Assembly (NCBI GenBank): GCA_019058445.1
Contig: JAHPZA010000003.1
Coordinates: forward strand, 292,819 to 356,818
Direction of reading: 5' to 3'
DNA length: 64,000 bases
Source: Promethearchaeota archaeon
Lineage (GTDB): Archaea; Asgardarchaeota; Lokiarchaeia; Sigyniarchaeales; SOKP01
The translations under genes were made by a program, and so were the position numbers. Every line of letters begins with the position of its first letter. Positions within the stretch are counted from its first letter, which is position 1. This document shows positions 53,596 through 61,886 of the stretch, piece by piece. Below the pieces are notes generated by a model. The model was given only the letters and a program-made list of their open reading frames with translations, did no database searches and was not told where the DNA came from.

Positions 53596-54882
53596 TCATT
53601 TTCTATAACTTCCGTATTTATATACTGCCTCACACATCGCTTTCACATTTTCAGGTTTAGCCTCGTTAGGGATTCCTAATCCGCCATCCACTATGTATCC
53701 TCCTCCTTCCATACATCCTTCGATACATTCTTTAACATAATCTTCAACTTGACGTGTAGTTCCTGTAATTAGGAGTGTAGCAGGAACATTGCCACGTATA
53801 CAAGCATAATCTCCAAACATCTCCTTACCTTTGATAATATCGGACTGGTCAAACCAATATATTAATTTACCTTTATGTTTTTTAGCAAAATCAGTCAAAT
53901 ATTCAAATCTATCAGAATATTTTCCTTCAAAAAAAGGCATAGGAATTAGGCCATTCTCTATAAGACTTTCCATTACTTGTGTAAGGCTAGGCCAATAAAA
54001 GGTTTCGAATTGATCAAAATTCATGAAACCTTCAGCCCCACGATGTAGAGGAATCATAACTACCTTTTGCTTAGGAAAGAATTGAGCGATATCAGCGGTA
54101 ATTTTAATAGATGGCTCGATAATTAAATCTAATAGTTTTAATAAATCTTCAGGCCTTCGATACATATCTAACATACTCCCACGCATACCTCTTAGAAATT
54201 CACTTATAATATCAAAAGGAGCTTGAGTTACATTAGCATATTGTATAGGGAAACCTAATTTTTTCATATCTTTTTCATATTTTTGCCAATCTCCCAATAG
54301 GCTGAAAAAAGTATTAATAAGTTCTTGAGCATTTTTTAAGAATTTTTGTACATTAGGATGACCGATGAACAAGGGTAACAAAAGCATTCCAACAAAACCA
54401 TTTGCCAATGCACCTATCCCTGGAATCTCTGCAAATCCCGCTAGGGTAGCAAAATGTCTCGGAATAATATTCTTTAGGAGAAAACCTGTAGGATCAGCAA
54501 AAAAGTCTTCATATTCTTCAGCTTTCATATATTCCCCTTCCACAAATTGGAAGGGTAAATGATCAGCTAATCGCTGGTTATCATCAGCAGCGCCCGGCCA
54601 TTTGAAGAATTTTACTTGTAGAGCATCAAATAATTTACCTGAATAATTACCCGCTAAAGTTGGAACTTGGTCTAAGTTTAAAGCACTTAATATCTCAATT
54701 GCCGCTTGAGCGGATTTTTTAGAATCATACATCGCTTCCTTTATTGTCATACCTTTTTGAAGCATGGGATAAAATTGAATTTCTGGAGTAATAGGCACCC
54801 GATCAGATTCCTTTAAGCTAATTGCATCAATGACTCTTTGATTCCTTTCCTTAAACAATTCCCTAGGTTTATTTTCCCCCAT
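53596..54882 (-). CDS. UroD-family corrinoid-dependent methyltransferase (copy 1 of tandem set)
   Basis: This 428-residue paralog directly follows the corrinoid protein gene. It has ESDRVPI, LHRGAEGFMN, DYACIRGNVPATLL and CMEGGGYIVDGGLGIP. ATG 54882 (MGENKPRELF) matches the starts of the other copies; the longer frame from 54903 would overlap the corrinoid gene by 10 nt. As the copy closest to the corrinoid protein it is the best candidate for its main partner. The substrate could be a methoxylated or methylamine-like compound; the sequence does not tell. Confidence 0.75.
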   Translation of the reverse strand: MGENKPRELFKERNQRVIDAISLKESDRVPITPEIQFYPMLQKGMTIKEAMYDSKKSAQAAIEILSALNLDQVPTLAGNYSGKLFDALQVKFFKWPGAADDNQRLADHLPFQFVEGEYMKAEEYEDFFADPTGFLLKNIIPRHFATLAGFAEIPGIGALANGFVGMLLLPLFIGHPNVQKFLKNAQELINTFFSLLGDWQKYEKDMKKLGFPIQYANVTQAPFDIISEFLRGMRGSMLDMYRRPEDLLKLLDLIIEPSIKITADIAQFFPKQKVVMIPLHRGAEGFMNFDQFETFYWPSLTQVMESLIENGLIPMPFFEGKYSDRFEYLTDFAKKHKGKLIYWFDQSDIIKGKEMFGDYACIRGNVPATLLITGTTRQVEDYVKECIEGCMEGGGYIVDGGLGIPNEAKPENVKAMCEAVYKYGSYRK

Positions 54883-54893
54883 TCCAAAGATCC

Positions 54894-55517
54894 TCAAACC
54901 CATTCTTTTACTAAATTTACGGCATCAACAGCACTTTCTCCATAAGCATCGGCTCCTACATATTCAACAATTCGCTCGTCAACCGTACCTCCTCCTATCA
55001 TAATCTTTATTGATTTTCTTAAACCTGCATCCTTAATTTTTTGGATGATTTCTTTCATGGAATCAAATGCAAGAGTTAAAAAACCACTTAATGCAAGGAC
55101 TTGAGGTTTATAGTCTTTCATGCTGTCTACAAATTTATCAGCTGACACATCAACACCTAAGTCTAACACGTCAAAACCATTTGCATCAAGCATAAATTTC
55201 ACGACATCTTTACCAATATCATGAATATCTCCAGCTACAGTACCTAAGAGCACTTTGCCTTTCTTCTTTTCTGAAGCACCAGTTTCTTTTAATTTAGGGG
55301 AGAGCATTTCAAATAATTGACGTAGGATTTCTCCAGACATGATTAAATCGGGAAGAAAGTACTCTTTCTTTTCAAATCTTTCACCAATACCTTTCATAGC
55401 TTCTTTTATTTCTTCCATAATTGCCAGAGGATCCTCATTATTATCCAGCTTAAATTTTAGCATCTCAATAACTTTGTTCTCATTCAATTCAACAATTTCA
55501 TCAATAAAATTAGACAA
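54894..55517 (-). CDS. Methyltransferase corrinoid protein (MtbC/MtaC-like)
   Basis: The 207-residue protein has the two parts of these cobamide carriers: a helical cap (residues 1-80) and a B12-binding Rossmann domain with GDIHDIGKDVV (cobalt-ligand His99), ALSGFLTLA and IMIGGGTV. It cycles between Co(I) and methyl-Co(III). It heads the run with the four UroD-type methyltransferases, the classic pairing of one carrier with its methyltransferases. No reductive activase is found in the window. The start is at 55517. Confidence 0.88.
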   Translation of the reverse strand: MSNFIDEIVELNENKVIEMLKFKLDNNEDPLAIMEEIKEAMKGIGERFEKKEYFLPDLIMSGEILRQLFEMLSPKLKETGASEKKKGKVLLGTVAGDIHDIGKDVVKFMLDANGFDVLDLGVDVSADKFVDSMKDYKPQVLALSGFLTLAFDSMKEIIQKIKDAGLRKSIKIMIGGGTVDERIVEYVGADAYGESAVDAVNLVKEWV

Positions 55518-55659
55518 ACCGTATCAACTCAAGTTTTTTTGTTTTAATCTTTCTTTAGATAATTTCATAAATAAATGTTATTCAACTCTTCTTTTAAGAG
55601 ATTTATATTTTTCAAAAAAAAGAAATTGTATTAGTACTTATTTAGTTGTGACTATTTAA

Positions 55660-57066
55660 TTATAAGCCTAATTCTCGCATTTTACTTTTCATGGCATTTT
55701 TTTTTTCTCCTTTCAAATCAAACCACAAAATCATTACAATAGTAGCTGCTAAACAAAAAATCATTGGAATAAGTGCTAGATGAACACGAATACCCCATAT
55801 TGCTGGGGCAGTTTGTGTTGCTTCTGGTTCTGGATTGTATCCTGTAAAAATATGGATATAACCAATGATTAAAGCTTGAAAAATAACAGCGCTACGCATA
55901 AATATAGTTCTAATTCCAAGAAGAGTAGCTTCCTGATGTTTACCACACGCAAGAGTAACTTCATCATAACAATCAGCGACTAATGGTAATACCATAGCAG
56001 AAAAGCATGAATATGCTATCCCACGTGGAATAGCAAAAATAATTGTCTCTTCCAATGTTGTTACCCATAAATAAGGTATATACGTAAGAGTTGATAATAA
56101 TACTCCGAGAATATATGTCTTTAAAATCCCATGTTTTACGGCAAACGAAACCCAAAACGGGAGTGATATCATAACAGCTAAATAGAATGCAATAGTAGGA
56201 TATATGGAATAGATGATCGGTAGATTTAAAACATCCTTAAAGAAATAAATACTTGAAGCCATGTTCAAAGTCATTCCAAAAGTAACTAATGTCGAGGATA
56301 AAAGAGAAACCGTAAAATTTCTTTGAGTCAATGATATTTTCATCATCTTTAAAAAAGGGATACGTTCTGTATCCTCATATCCTTGCATGTAGCGAAATTT
56401 AATTTCCTCAGTTTCACGAATGCCCGGAATAAGAAATAGCACACAAATTCCCATTACTATGGAGCTTACAATTGCCGTTAGAACGAAAGAACTCTTATCA
56501 CCATATTTAAGGATAAAAAATGGAATTATATTCAGTATAAATAATAGTATTCCAGGGAAAATGAAAGCTAAAGCACTTGCTCTCCTTCTTTCAAATTCCT
56601 CACGGAAATGGTTTGCAAAACCTCCTTCATAATGTTGTCGGAAAATTGATAAAAATGTGCCAAAAAGACATGACATTATTAATAAGTACCAAAAAAGAAA
56701 CCAGGAATTAGATTTAGCATCTACATTAGGGGGAGTATAAAGAAGAACATAGAAAATTAAGATTGGTGCTGACGAGAACATTATCCAAGGAAACCGAAAG
56801 CCCCATTTCTTGGACCATTTGAAAGGTTTATCAGTCAAATAGCCTAAAATCGGGCTACTAATAATTGTGTATATTGTAAATATGATAATCGCTAAGGAAA
56901 CCAATTCTACATTTAAATTAACCTCAACTTCATAAAAATAAAAAACGAAAGCTGTGTAAGCTGATAATACATAAAGAGTAAGAATGAATCCAAAAGAATA
57001 GGACATCATTTTCTTTGTTGAAGCGATTTTCCAATTTCTAGGATCCGTTATATCATCTGAATTCAT
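55660..57066 (-). CDS. GPH-like transporter, second subfamily
   Basis: This 468-residue protein has about 12 helices. The motif after helix II reads SPILGYLTDKPFKWSKKWGF, where the Asn-Asp of the left-hand paralogs is missing. The block HIFTGYNPEPEATQT stands in place of LTGFVEGA. It is 68% or so alike by eye to the gene at 57201 over the motif regions and distinct from the left-end set. It lies just upstream of the corrinoid/methyltransferase block on the same strand, so it may import the methylated substrate. That is inferred from position only. Confidence 0.83.
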   Translation of the reverse strand: MNSDDITDPRNWKIASTKKMMSYSFGFILTLYVLSAYTAFVFYFYEVEVNLNVELVSLAIIIFTIYTIISSPILGYLTDKPFKWSKKWGFRFPWIMFSSAPILIFYVLLYTPPNVDAKSNSWFLFWYLLIMSCLFGTFLSIFRQHYEGGFANHFREEFERRRASALAFIFPGILLFILNIIPFFILKYGDKSSFVLTAIVSSIVMGICVLFLIPGIRETEEIKFRYMQGYEDTERIPFLKMMKISLTQRNFTVSLLSSTLVTFGMTLNMASSIYFFKDVLNLPIIYSIYPTIAFYLAVMISLPFWVSFAVKHGILKTYILGVLLSTLTYIPYLWVTTLEETIIFAIPRGIAYSCFSAMVLPLVADCYDEVTLACGKHQEATLLGIRTIFMRSAVIFQALIIGYIHIFTGYNPEPEATQTAPAIWGIRVHLALIPMIFCLAATIVMILWFDLKGEKKNAMKSKMRELGL

Positions 57067-57200
57067 AAATTATTATACTTGGTAAATTACTTTTTTAAAT
57101 TATTAATATCAATTAATTTAATTGTCACTTCTAATTAATATGGAAATCTTTAATAATAATTTGATTAAAGCTATGAATTTTACAAAAGAGTATATAATAT

Positions 57201-58610
57201 TTATAGGCCTCTTTCACGAAGTTTTGCCTTCAAGATAGTTTTTTTCTCAGAATCAAGGTCATAAAAGAGAAATACTATAGCACACGCTATAAAGCAAAGC
57301 ATCATTGGAATAAGTGCTCTGTGAATTCTTATCCCCCAAATCGCTAATGGAGTTTGAATTGCATTTGGGTCTTGGTTATATCCTGTAGCAATATGAATCC
57401 CACCGATAATGAGAGCCGTAAAGAGAAGAGAGCTACGTACAAAAAAATTTCTAATTCCATGAAGTGTTGCCTCTTGGTGCCGTCCGCACGCAAATGTGAC
57501 TTCATCATAACAATCAGAAGCAATTGGTAATATAATAAATGTGGTGCATGACGTTGCAATTCCACGTAAAATAGAAAAAAGAATAACTTCCCAAAGAGTT
57601 GTTATCCATAAATACGGGACATGGGCCGCCGTTAATAGTAACAAACCAACAATATAGGTTTTTTTGTTGCCATGTTTCCTCGAAAAAGAAACCCAAAATG
57701 GTACAAAAATTATTAATGTTATAAAATAGATAATAGAGGGAATTACAGAAAAGGAAAGCGGGAGTCCTAATATATCTTTAAAAAAATAAATGCTTGATGC
57801 TGATACTAAAGCAGTAGATATATTGGTAAGGGTAAAAGTAACAATAGTTATAGTAAAGTTTTTTTGTTTAAACGTTATTTTTATCATTTCCCCGAAATGT
57901 AGTTTTTCATCGGATTCAAAACCCTGTAGGTACCTCATTTTAAGTTCTTCAGATTCGGAGATTCCTGGTATGAGAATGATAAGACAGACTGCTAAAATTA
58001 AAACACTTATCAGTGCCGTTAAGAAAAAGGAAGATTTGTCTCCATATTTAATAATAAATAGAGGTAATATTGACATAAAGAAAAGAATAATTCCTGGAAA
58101 AATAAATGCTAACGCACTTGCTCTTCTACGTTCATATTCTTCACGAAATTGATTTGGAAATCCTCCTTGGAGATTTTGACGATAAATTGTGAAAAAAGTG
58201 CCATAAATACATGAAATAATTAATAAATACCAAAAAACAGCCCATGGATTTGTTTTAGCATCAATATTTGGAGGCAAAAAAACAAGGAGGTAAAAAATTA
58301 ATGCGGGAATACCAGCGAATATTATCCAAGGAGCCCGAAATCCCCATCTTTTTGACCATTTGAATGGTCTATTAGTTAAATAACCTAAGATAGGACCCGT
58401 AGCTAGAGTCCATATTGTAAATATAATGATTGCGGCTGAAACTAATTCAACTTTCAACCCGACTTCGACCTCATAAAAATAGAATATAAACGAGCTATAA
58501 GCTAATAAAAGATAAAGCGTGAGGATAAATCCAAACGAATAGGACATCATTTTCTTTGTAGAAGCGATCTCCCAGTTTTTTGGATTAGTAATATCATCCT
58601 CTATACTCAT
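57201..58610 (-). CDS. GPH-like transporter, second subfamily
   Basis: This 469-residue twin of the gene at 55660 has GPILGYLTNRPFKWSKRWGF after helix II and HIATGYNQDPNAIQTPL in the C-terminal half. It shares the N-terminal block ASTKKMMSYSFGFILTLY. The Asp before the arginine is Asn in this copy (TNRPF against TDKPF), a change in the region that binds the cation in MelB-type carriers, so ion coupling may differ. It belongs with the methyltransferase region. Substrate unknown. Confidence 0.83.
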   Translation of the reverse strand: MSIEDDITNPKNWEIASTKKMMSYSFGFILTLYLLLAYSSFIFYFYEVEVGLKVELVSAAIIIFTIWTLATGPILGYLTNRPFKWSKRWGFRAPWIIFAGIPALIFYLLVFLPPNIDAKTNPWAVFWYLLIISCIYGTFFTIYRQNLQGGFPNQFREEYERRRASALAFIFPGIILFFMSILPLFIIKYGDKSSFFLTALISVLILAVCLIILIPGISESEELKMRYLQGFESDEKLHFGEMIKITFKQKNFTITIVTFTLTNISTALVSASSIYFFKDILGLPLSFSVIPSIIYFITLIIFVPFWVSFSRKHGNKKTYIVGLLLLTAAHVPYLWITTLWEVILFSILRGIATSCTTFIILPIASDCYDEVTFACGRHQEATLHGIRNFFVRSSLLFTALIIGGIHIATGYNQDPNAIQTPLAIWGIRIHRALIPMMLCFIACAIVFLFYDLDSEKKTILKAKLRERGL

Positions 58611-58768
58611 ATTTAGAATTTCCCTTAGTTTTTTCTTATTATTAACAAATAATTGAATTTTACTTGTTACTAAATTTAAAAATTTTTAATCTTTAGTTAT
58701 AGTCTTATACTATTTATAATTTTAGTTAAATCACAATTTAAAATGAAAATAGAAAAAAAATGTTATGA

Positions 58769-60031
58769 TTATATTACTCTTTTAACCAATTCAGAAAGGT
58801 CCAATGCCTGTATCTTATTATTTTTAATATTATTTTTGAACTGGTTTAAACAGAAAGGACAGCAGGACACAATTGCTTCTGCGGTGGTTTCTTTCGCCTC
58901 TTGAATTCGTTCATTTGCTGCAAATGAAGATAATTCATTAAACGCAGACCTAACACCGCCTCCAGAACCACAACACCAAGCATTCTGCCGATTTCGATCC
59001 ATTTCAATTAATTCTATTCCAGGAATTCTTCTTAAAACATCCCTAGGTTGTTCATATATCCCCATATGCCGTCCAATATGGCATGGATCGTGATAAGTAA
59101 TTTTCATTGGCGTTTTATTGTTGTTAATTTTTAATTCTCCACTGGATAATTTTTTAAGCAAAAATTCAGGAAGATGAGTTATCTCGATTCCATGATCAAG
59201 CCCGAATTTATTAGGATATGTATCTTTCCATGTTCTATAACATCCAGCACAAGAAGTGATGATCTGCTCAATTCCCGCATCTTTATAGGCTTTCACATTA
59301 TTTTCGGCAATTTCCTTAGCTTTCTCTGTTTGACCCGTCATATAAACGGGTGAACTACAGCATTTTTCTTCTTCTAGAATTTTAAAATCGACCTGAAGCG
59401 AATTTAAAATTTCCGCTGTCGCAATTGCGATCCCTTGTTCCCTATAACTGGAGGTGCACCCTACAAAATAGGCCAATTTGGCATCTGGCGTTTGTTTTAT
59501 GTGTGATGGTAACCAATTTAACCTATCTGCGTGCTTTTCCATATATGGATTATTCTCTTTTAATACATGCTCAGAATATCTCGCCTGTTCTGGCATGGGT
59601 CCAAAACCTAATTTGACAGCGTCCTCTCTCATAGCCATTAACCATTCCCCTGCAAAATTATGAATCTCTGGAATTTGACACTGCTGAGTGCACGCTAAAC
59701 AGAGGGAACATTGGTAAAAGATGTTAGCTAACTTCTCTGTCCATTTAAGAGTTTCTGATGATACTGCCCAAGCAAGAAGATTCTTTCCACCAAGATAATA
59801 AGCTTCAAACTTACCAAATTCTCCAGAAGGACAAATACGAGCCCATCCTTCTTCATGATAAGCAGTCCGACATGTACCGCATTTACCGCATTGATAAAAA
59901 ATATCTTTATAATAGTCTAAATTTTTATTCCGGTCAAGTTTTTGTTGAGTAGCGACCTTGGTTAATTTTGTGATGCCTTTTCCTTCAAGATATTCAATAG
60001 GTTCTTTCTCAACCGTGTTAATCTCCTCCAA
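58769..60031 (-). CDS. HdrD/GlpC-like iron-sulfur oxidoreductase subunit
   Basis: The 420-residue protein has two [4Fe-4S] motifs (CGKCGTCRTAYHEEGWARIC and CSLCLACTQQC) and two cysteine-rich CCG-type domains (EKCCSSPVY...SCAGCYR and NAWCCGSGGG...SCCPFC), the layout of HdrD, GlpC and the Fe-S subunit of lactate/glycolate dehydrogenases. It passes electrons from a flavoprotein to a quinone- or heterodisulfide-like acceptor. Its start overlaps the end of the flavoprotein gene by 14 nt, so the two form a complex by all signs. No membrane helix is present. Confidence 0.85.
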   Translation of the reverse strand: MEEINTVEKEPIEYLEGKGITKLTKVATQQKLDRNKNLDYYKDIFYQCGKCGTCRTAYHEEGWARICPSGEFGKFEAYYLGGKNLLAWAVSSETLKWTEKLANIFYQCSLCLACTQQCQIPEIHNFAGEWLMAMREDAVKLGFGPMPEQARYSEHVLKENNPYMEKHADRLNWLPSHIKQTPDAKLAYFVGCTSSYREQGIAIATAEILNSLQVDFKILEEEKCCSSPVYMTGQTEKAKEIAENNVKAYKDAGIEQIITSCAGCYRTWKDTYPNKFGLDHGIEITHLPEFLLKKLSSGELKINNNKTPMKITYHDPCHIGRHMGIYEQPRDVLRRIPGIELIEMDRNRQNAWCCGSGGGVRSAFNELSSFAANERIQEAKETTAEAIVSCCPFCLNQFKNNIKNNKIQALDLSELVKRVI

Positions 60032-61493
60032 TTCCTTGTCCCGGATTCATAATATTATTCGGATCAACCACTTTTTTGATATCTTCTATTAGCTTAGTAG
60101 TACCTGGAATAGTTTTATCCTTATAATATTGTACAGCCCATATTGGGGGCTTATACATAACCACTCCATCTAATTCCTGAACAGCTTCATGAATTTCGTG
60201 TAGTACTTTTCTTGCCGTTTTGATTTCCTCTGGATCATTTTTGTTGAAATTAATATTCGTTCGCGCTACACAGTAATGCCCACCGAATAATAGTCTACCG
60301 TAAAATTGAGGGGGTCGATTATATTTAATACACACTTCCCTTGATAAATTATAGTATTTTGCTACATTCCTAGTAGAAACATAGGAACCTATCCACTCTC
60401 CGCCGCCTCCTCTTGAAAAATTCCAACACCCCCAGAACTGCATTGGAGTTTGTCCTCCTGTAGAAGGAGTTAGATGCCCCATAAGACCTTGTAAATTCTC
60501 TGGAAATGACTCCATTTGCTCCTTAACACTAAGAGGATCTAAATTAAATTCATTACAGATATCTCTAATGGCTTCACATTGCGCTTCATGTTGTTTTTCT
60601 GTATATGCTTGCGTTGAGATGAGTCCAAGAAAATCTGGCAGCCCTAGCTCTACTGGATCATTAGCTACATTATTCTGGTCCAGACACATAAGTGATTGAG
60701 CCCAACCTAAATTGATGATACAAAGGTCAATGATTCCTAAACCTGCTTTAGAAAGCTTAAGCATCAATGGAACACCCTCCTCAACCGTTTGAGCAATAGG
60801 TAGAAAATCTGCTCTATATGGCAGTTTTGGCCATAATTTTATGCCCATTTTGGTTACAACGCCAGTAGTTCCCTCCCAACCAATAAATAATCCAGTAAGG
60901 TCTGGTAGCGGCTGCCTTCCATACCAATAATTCGAAAGACTACATGAACCAACTCTTACCAATTCTCCTGAACCTAAAACAGCTTCTATCCCATTAACAA
61001 ATTCAGCACCAGTTCCTCCCTGCATTCCGAGATCAAACATCCCATAGCATAAGCAAGAAGGAATTACACCAGTACCGGGTGGTGACCAGGTTATTCCCGC
61101 CTTGAAATTCGGATGGTGTTTATCAAGATATCCTTTTAAATCTGCCCATGTTACTCCACCTTCTAGTACGGCATACATATCATCTTCATTGACTTCTAAG
61201 ATTCTATTCATTCTTCTCATATCAATTACTATTCCGCCTCTTCGAGGAGTTGCAATTGAACCAAAATTTATGCCAGAAACCCACGGTACTACCGGAATAC
61301 GATTTTTATTTGCGATTTTAATAATCTCTTGAACTTCTTCAGCAGAATTCGGCATTATGGCTATATCGCATTTACCTTCAGGTTCTGCGGTAATAAAATC
61401 ATAATGATATAAGTAAGTGATTTCAGGATCATCTGATACATATTTTTCACCCACAACGGATTCTAACTCTGATACAATTTCATGACTAATCAT
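60018..61493 (-). CDS. FAD-linked oxidoreductase, GlcD/vanillyl-alcohol-oxidase family
   Basis: The 491-residue protein has a PCMH-type FAD domain (residues 35-220) with PWVSGINFGSIATPRRGG, EGGVTWADLKGYL and WEGTTGVVTKMGIKLWP, and a C-terminal cap ending in VDPNNIMNPGQGIG. The family includes D-lactate and glycolate dehydrogenases as well as vanillyl-alcohol oxidase and 4-cresol dehydrogenase. The overlapping HdrD-like gene favours a 2-hydroxy-acid dehydrogenase. The closeness to the methyltransferase block leaves an aromatic alcohol as a second option. ATG 61493 is the start. Confidence 0.83.
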   Translation of the reverse strand: MISHEIVSELESVVGEKYVSDDPEITYLYHYDFITAEPEGKCDIAIMPNSAEEVQEIIKIANKNRIPVVPWVSGINFGSIATPRRGGIVIDMRRMNRILEVNEDDMYAVLEGGVTWADLKGYLDKHHPNFKAGITWSPPGTGVIPSCLCYGMFDLGMQGGTGAEFVNGIEAVLGSGELVRVGSCSLSNYWYGRQPLPDLTGLFIGWEGTTGVVTKMGIKLWPKLPYRADFLPIAQTVEEGVPLMLKLSKAGLGIIDLCIINLGWAQSLMCLDQNNVANDPVELGLPDFLGLISTQAYTEKQHEAQCEAIRDICNEFNLDPLSVKEQMESFPENLQGLMGHLTPSTGGQTPMQFWGCWNFSRGGGGEWIGSYVSTRNVAKYYNLSREVCIKYNRPPQFYGRLLFGGHYCVARTNINFNKNDPEEIKTARKVLHEIHEAVQELDGVVMYKPPIWAVQYYKDKTIPGTTKLIEDIKKVVDPNNIMNPGQGIGGD

Positions 61494-61886
61494 TTCTCAT
61501 ACATCTTTATTTATTTAAAATAGGAATATTATAATTATTGCTAATCTTTTATTAAAGGATTATCGTTAATTAAGAAAAGTCTTCCTTTATTTAGAAAATA
61601 ATCAAATATTAATAATTTTAAAATCGAATTCTAAATTAGACAACATAACTAAACACTAATTATGAGAAAAGATGTTAAATATAGAAATGCCGGATGATAT
61701 GATTTCTTTGTCGTTATATAACATATTTAATTATCGAAAAAACGACAGGAAATTTCTCAAACATGCTAAGAATTGGAATAAGAGAATAATCCTACATATA
61801 AAACCATTTTATCCTGTAAGGAAAAATCATCTAAAAATAGAAATTTTATTGTATAAATTTCATTTACGATTTAAATAGAATTAATT
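61494..61886 (+). other. Intergenic region, 393 nt
   Basis: A 68-codon frame (ATG 61672 to TAG 61878) is present but has no motif, a biased Lys/Asn/Ile content and no ribosome site, so I do not call it a gene. The region is divergent between the flavoprotein and the SIR2/TPR gene and must hold both promoters. Confidence 0.35.

Noticed and set aside
61672..61878. 68-codon open frame upstream of the SIR2/TPR gene
   Set aside because: No motif, no ribosome site, composition like non-coding AT-rich DNA.
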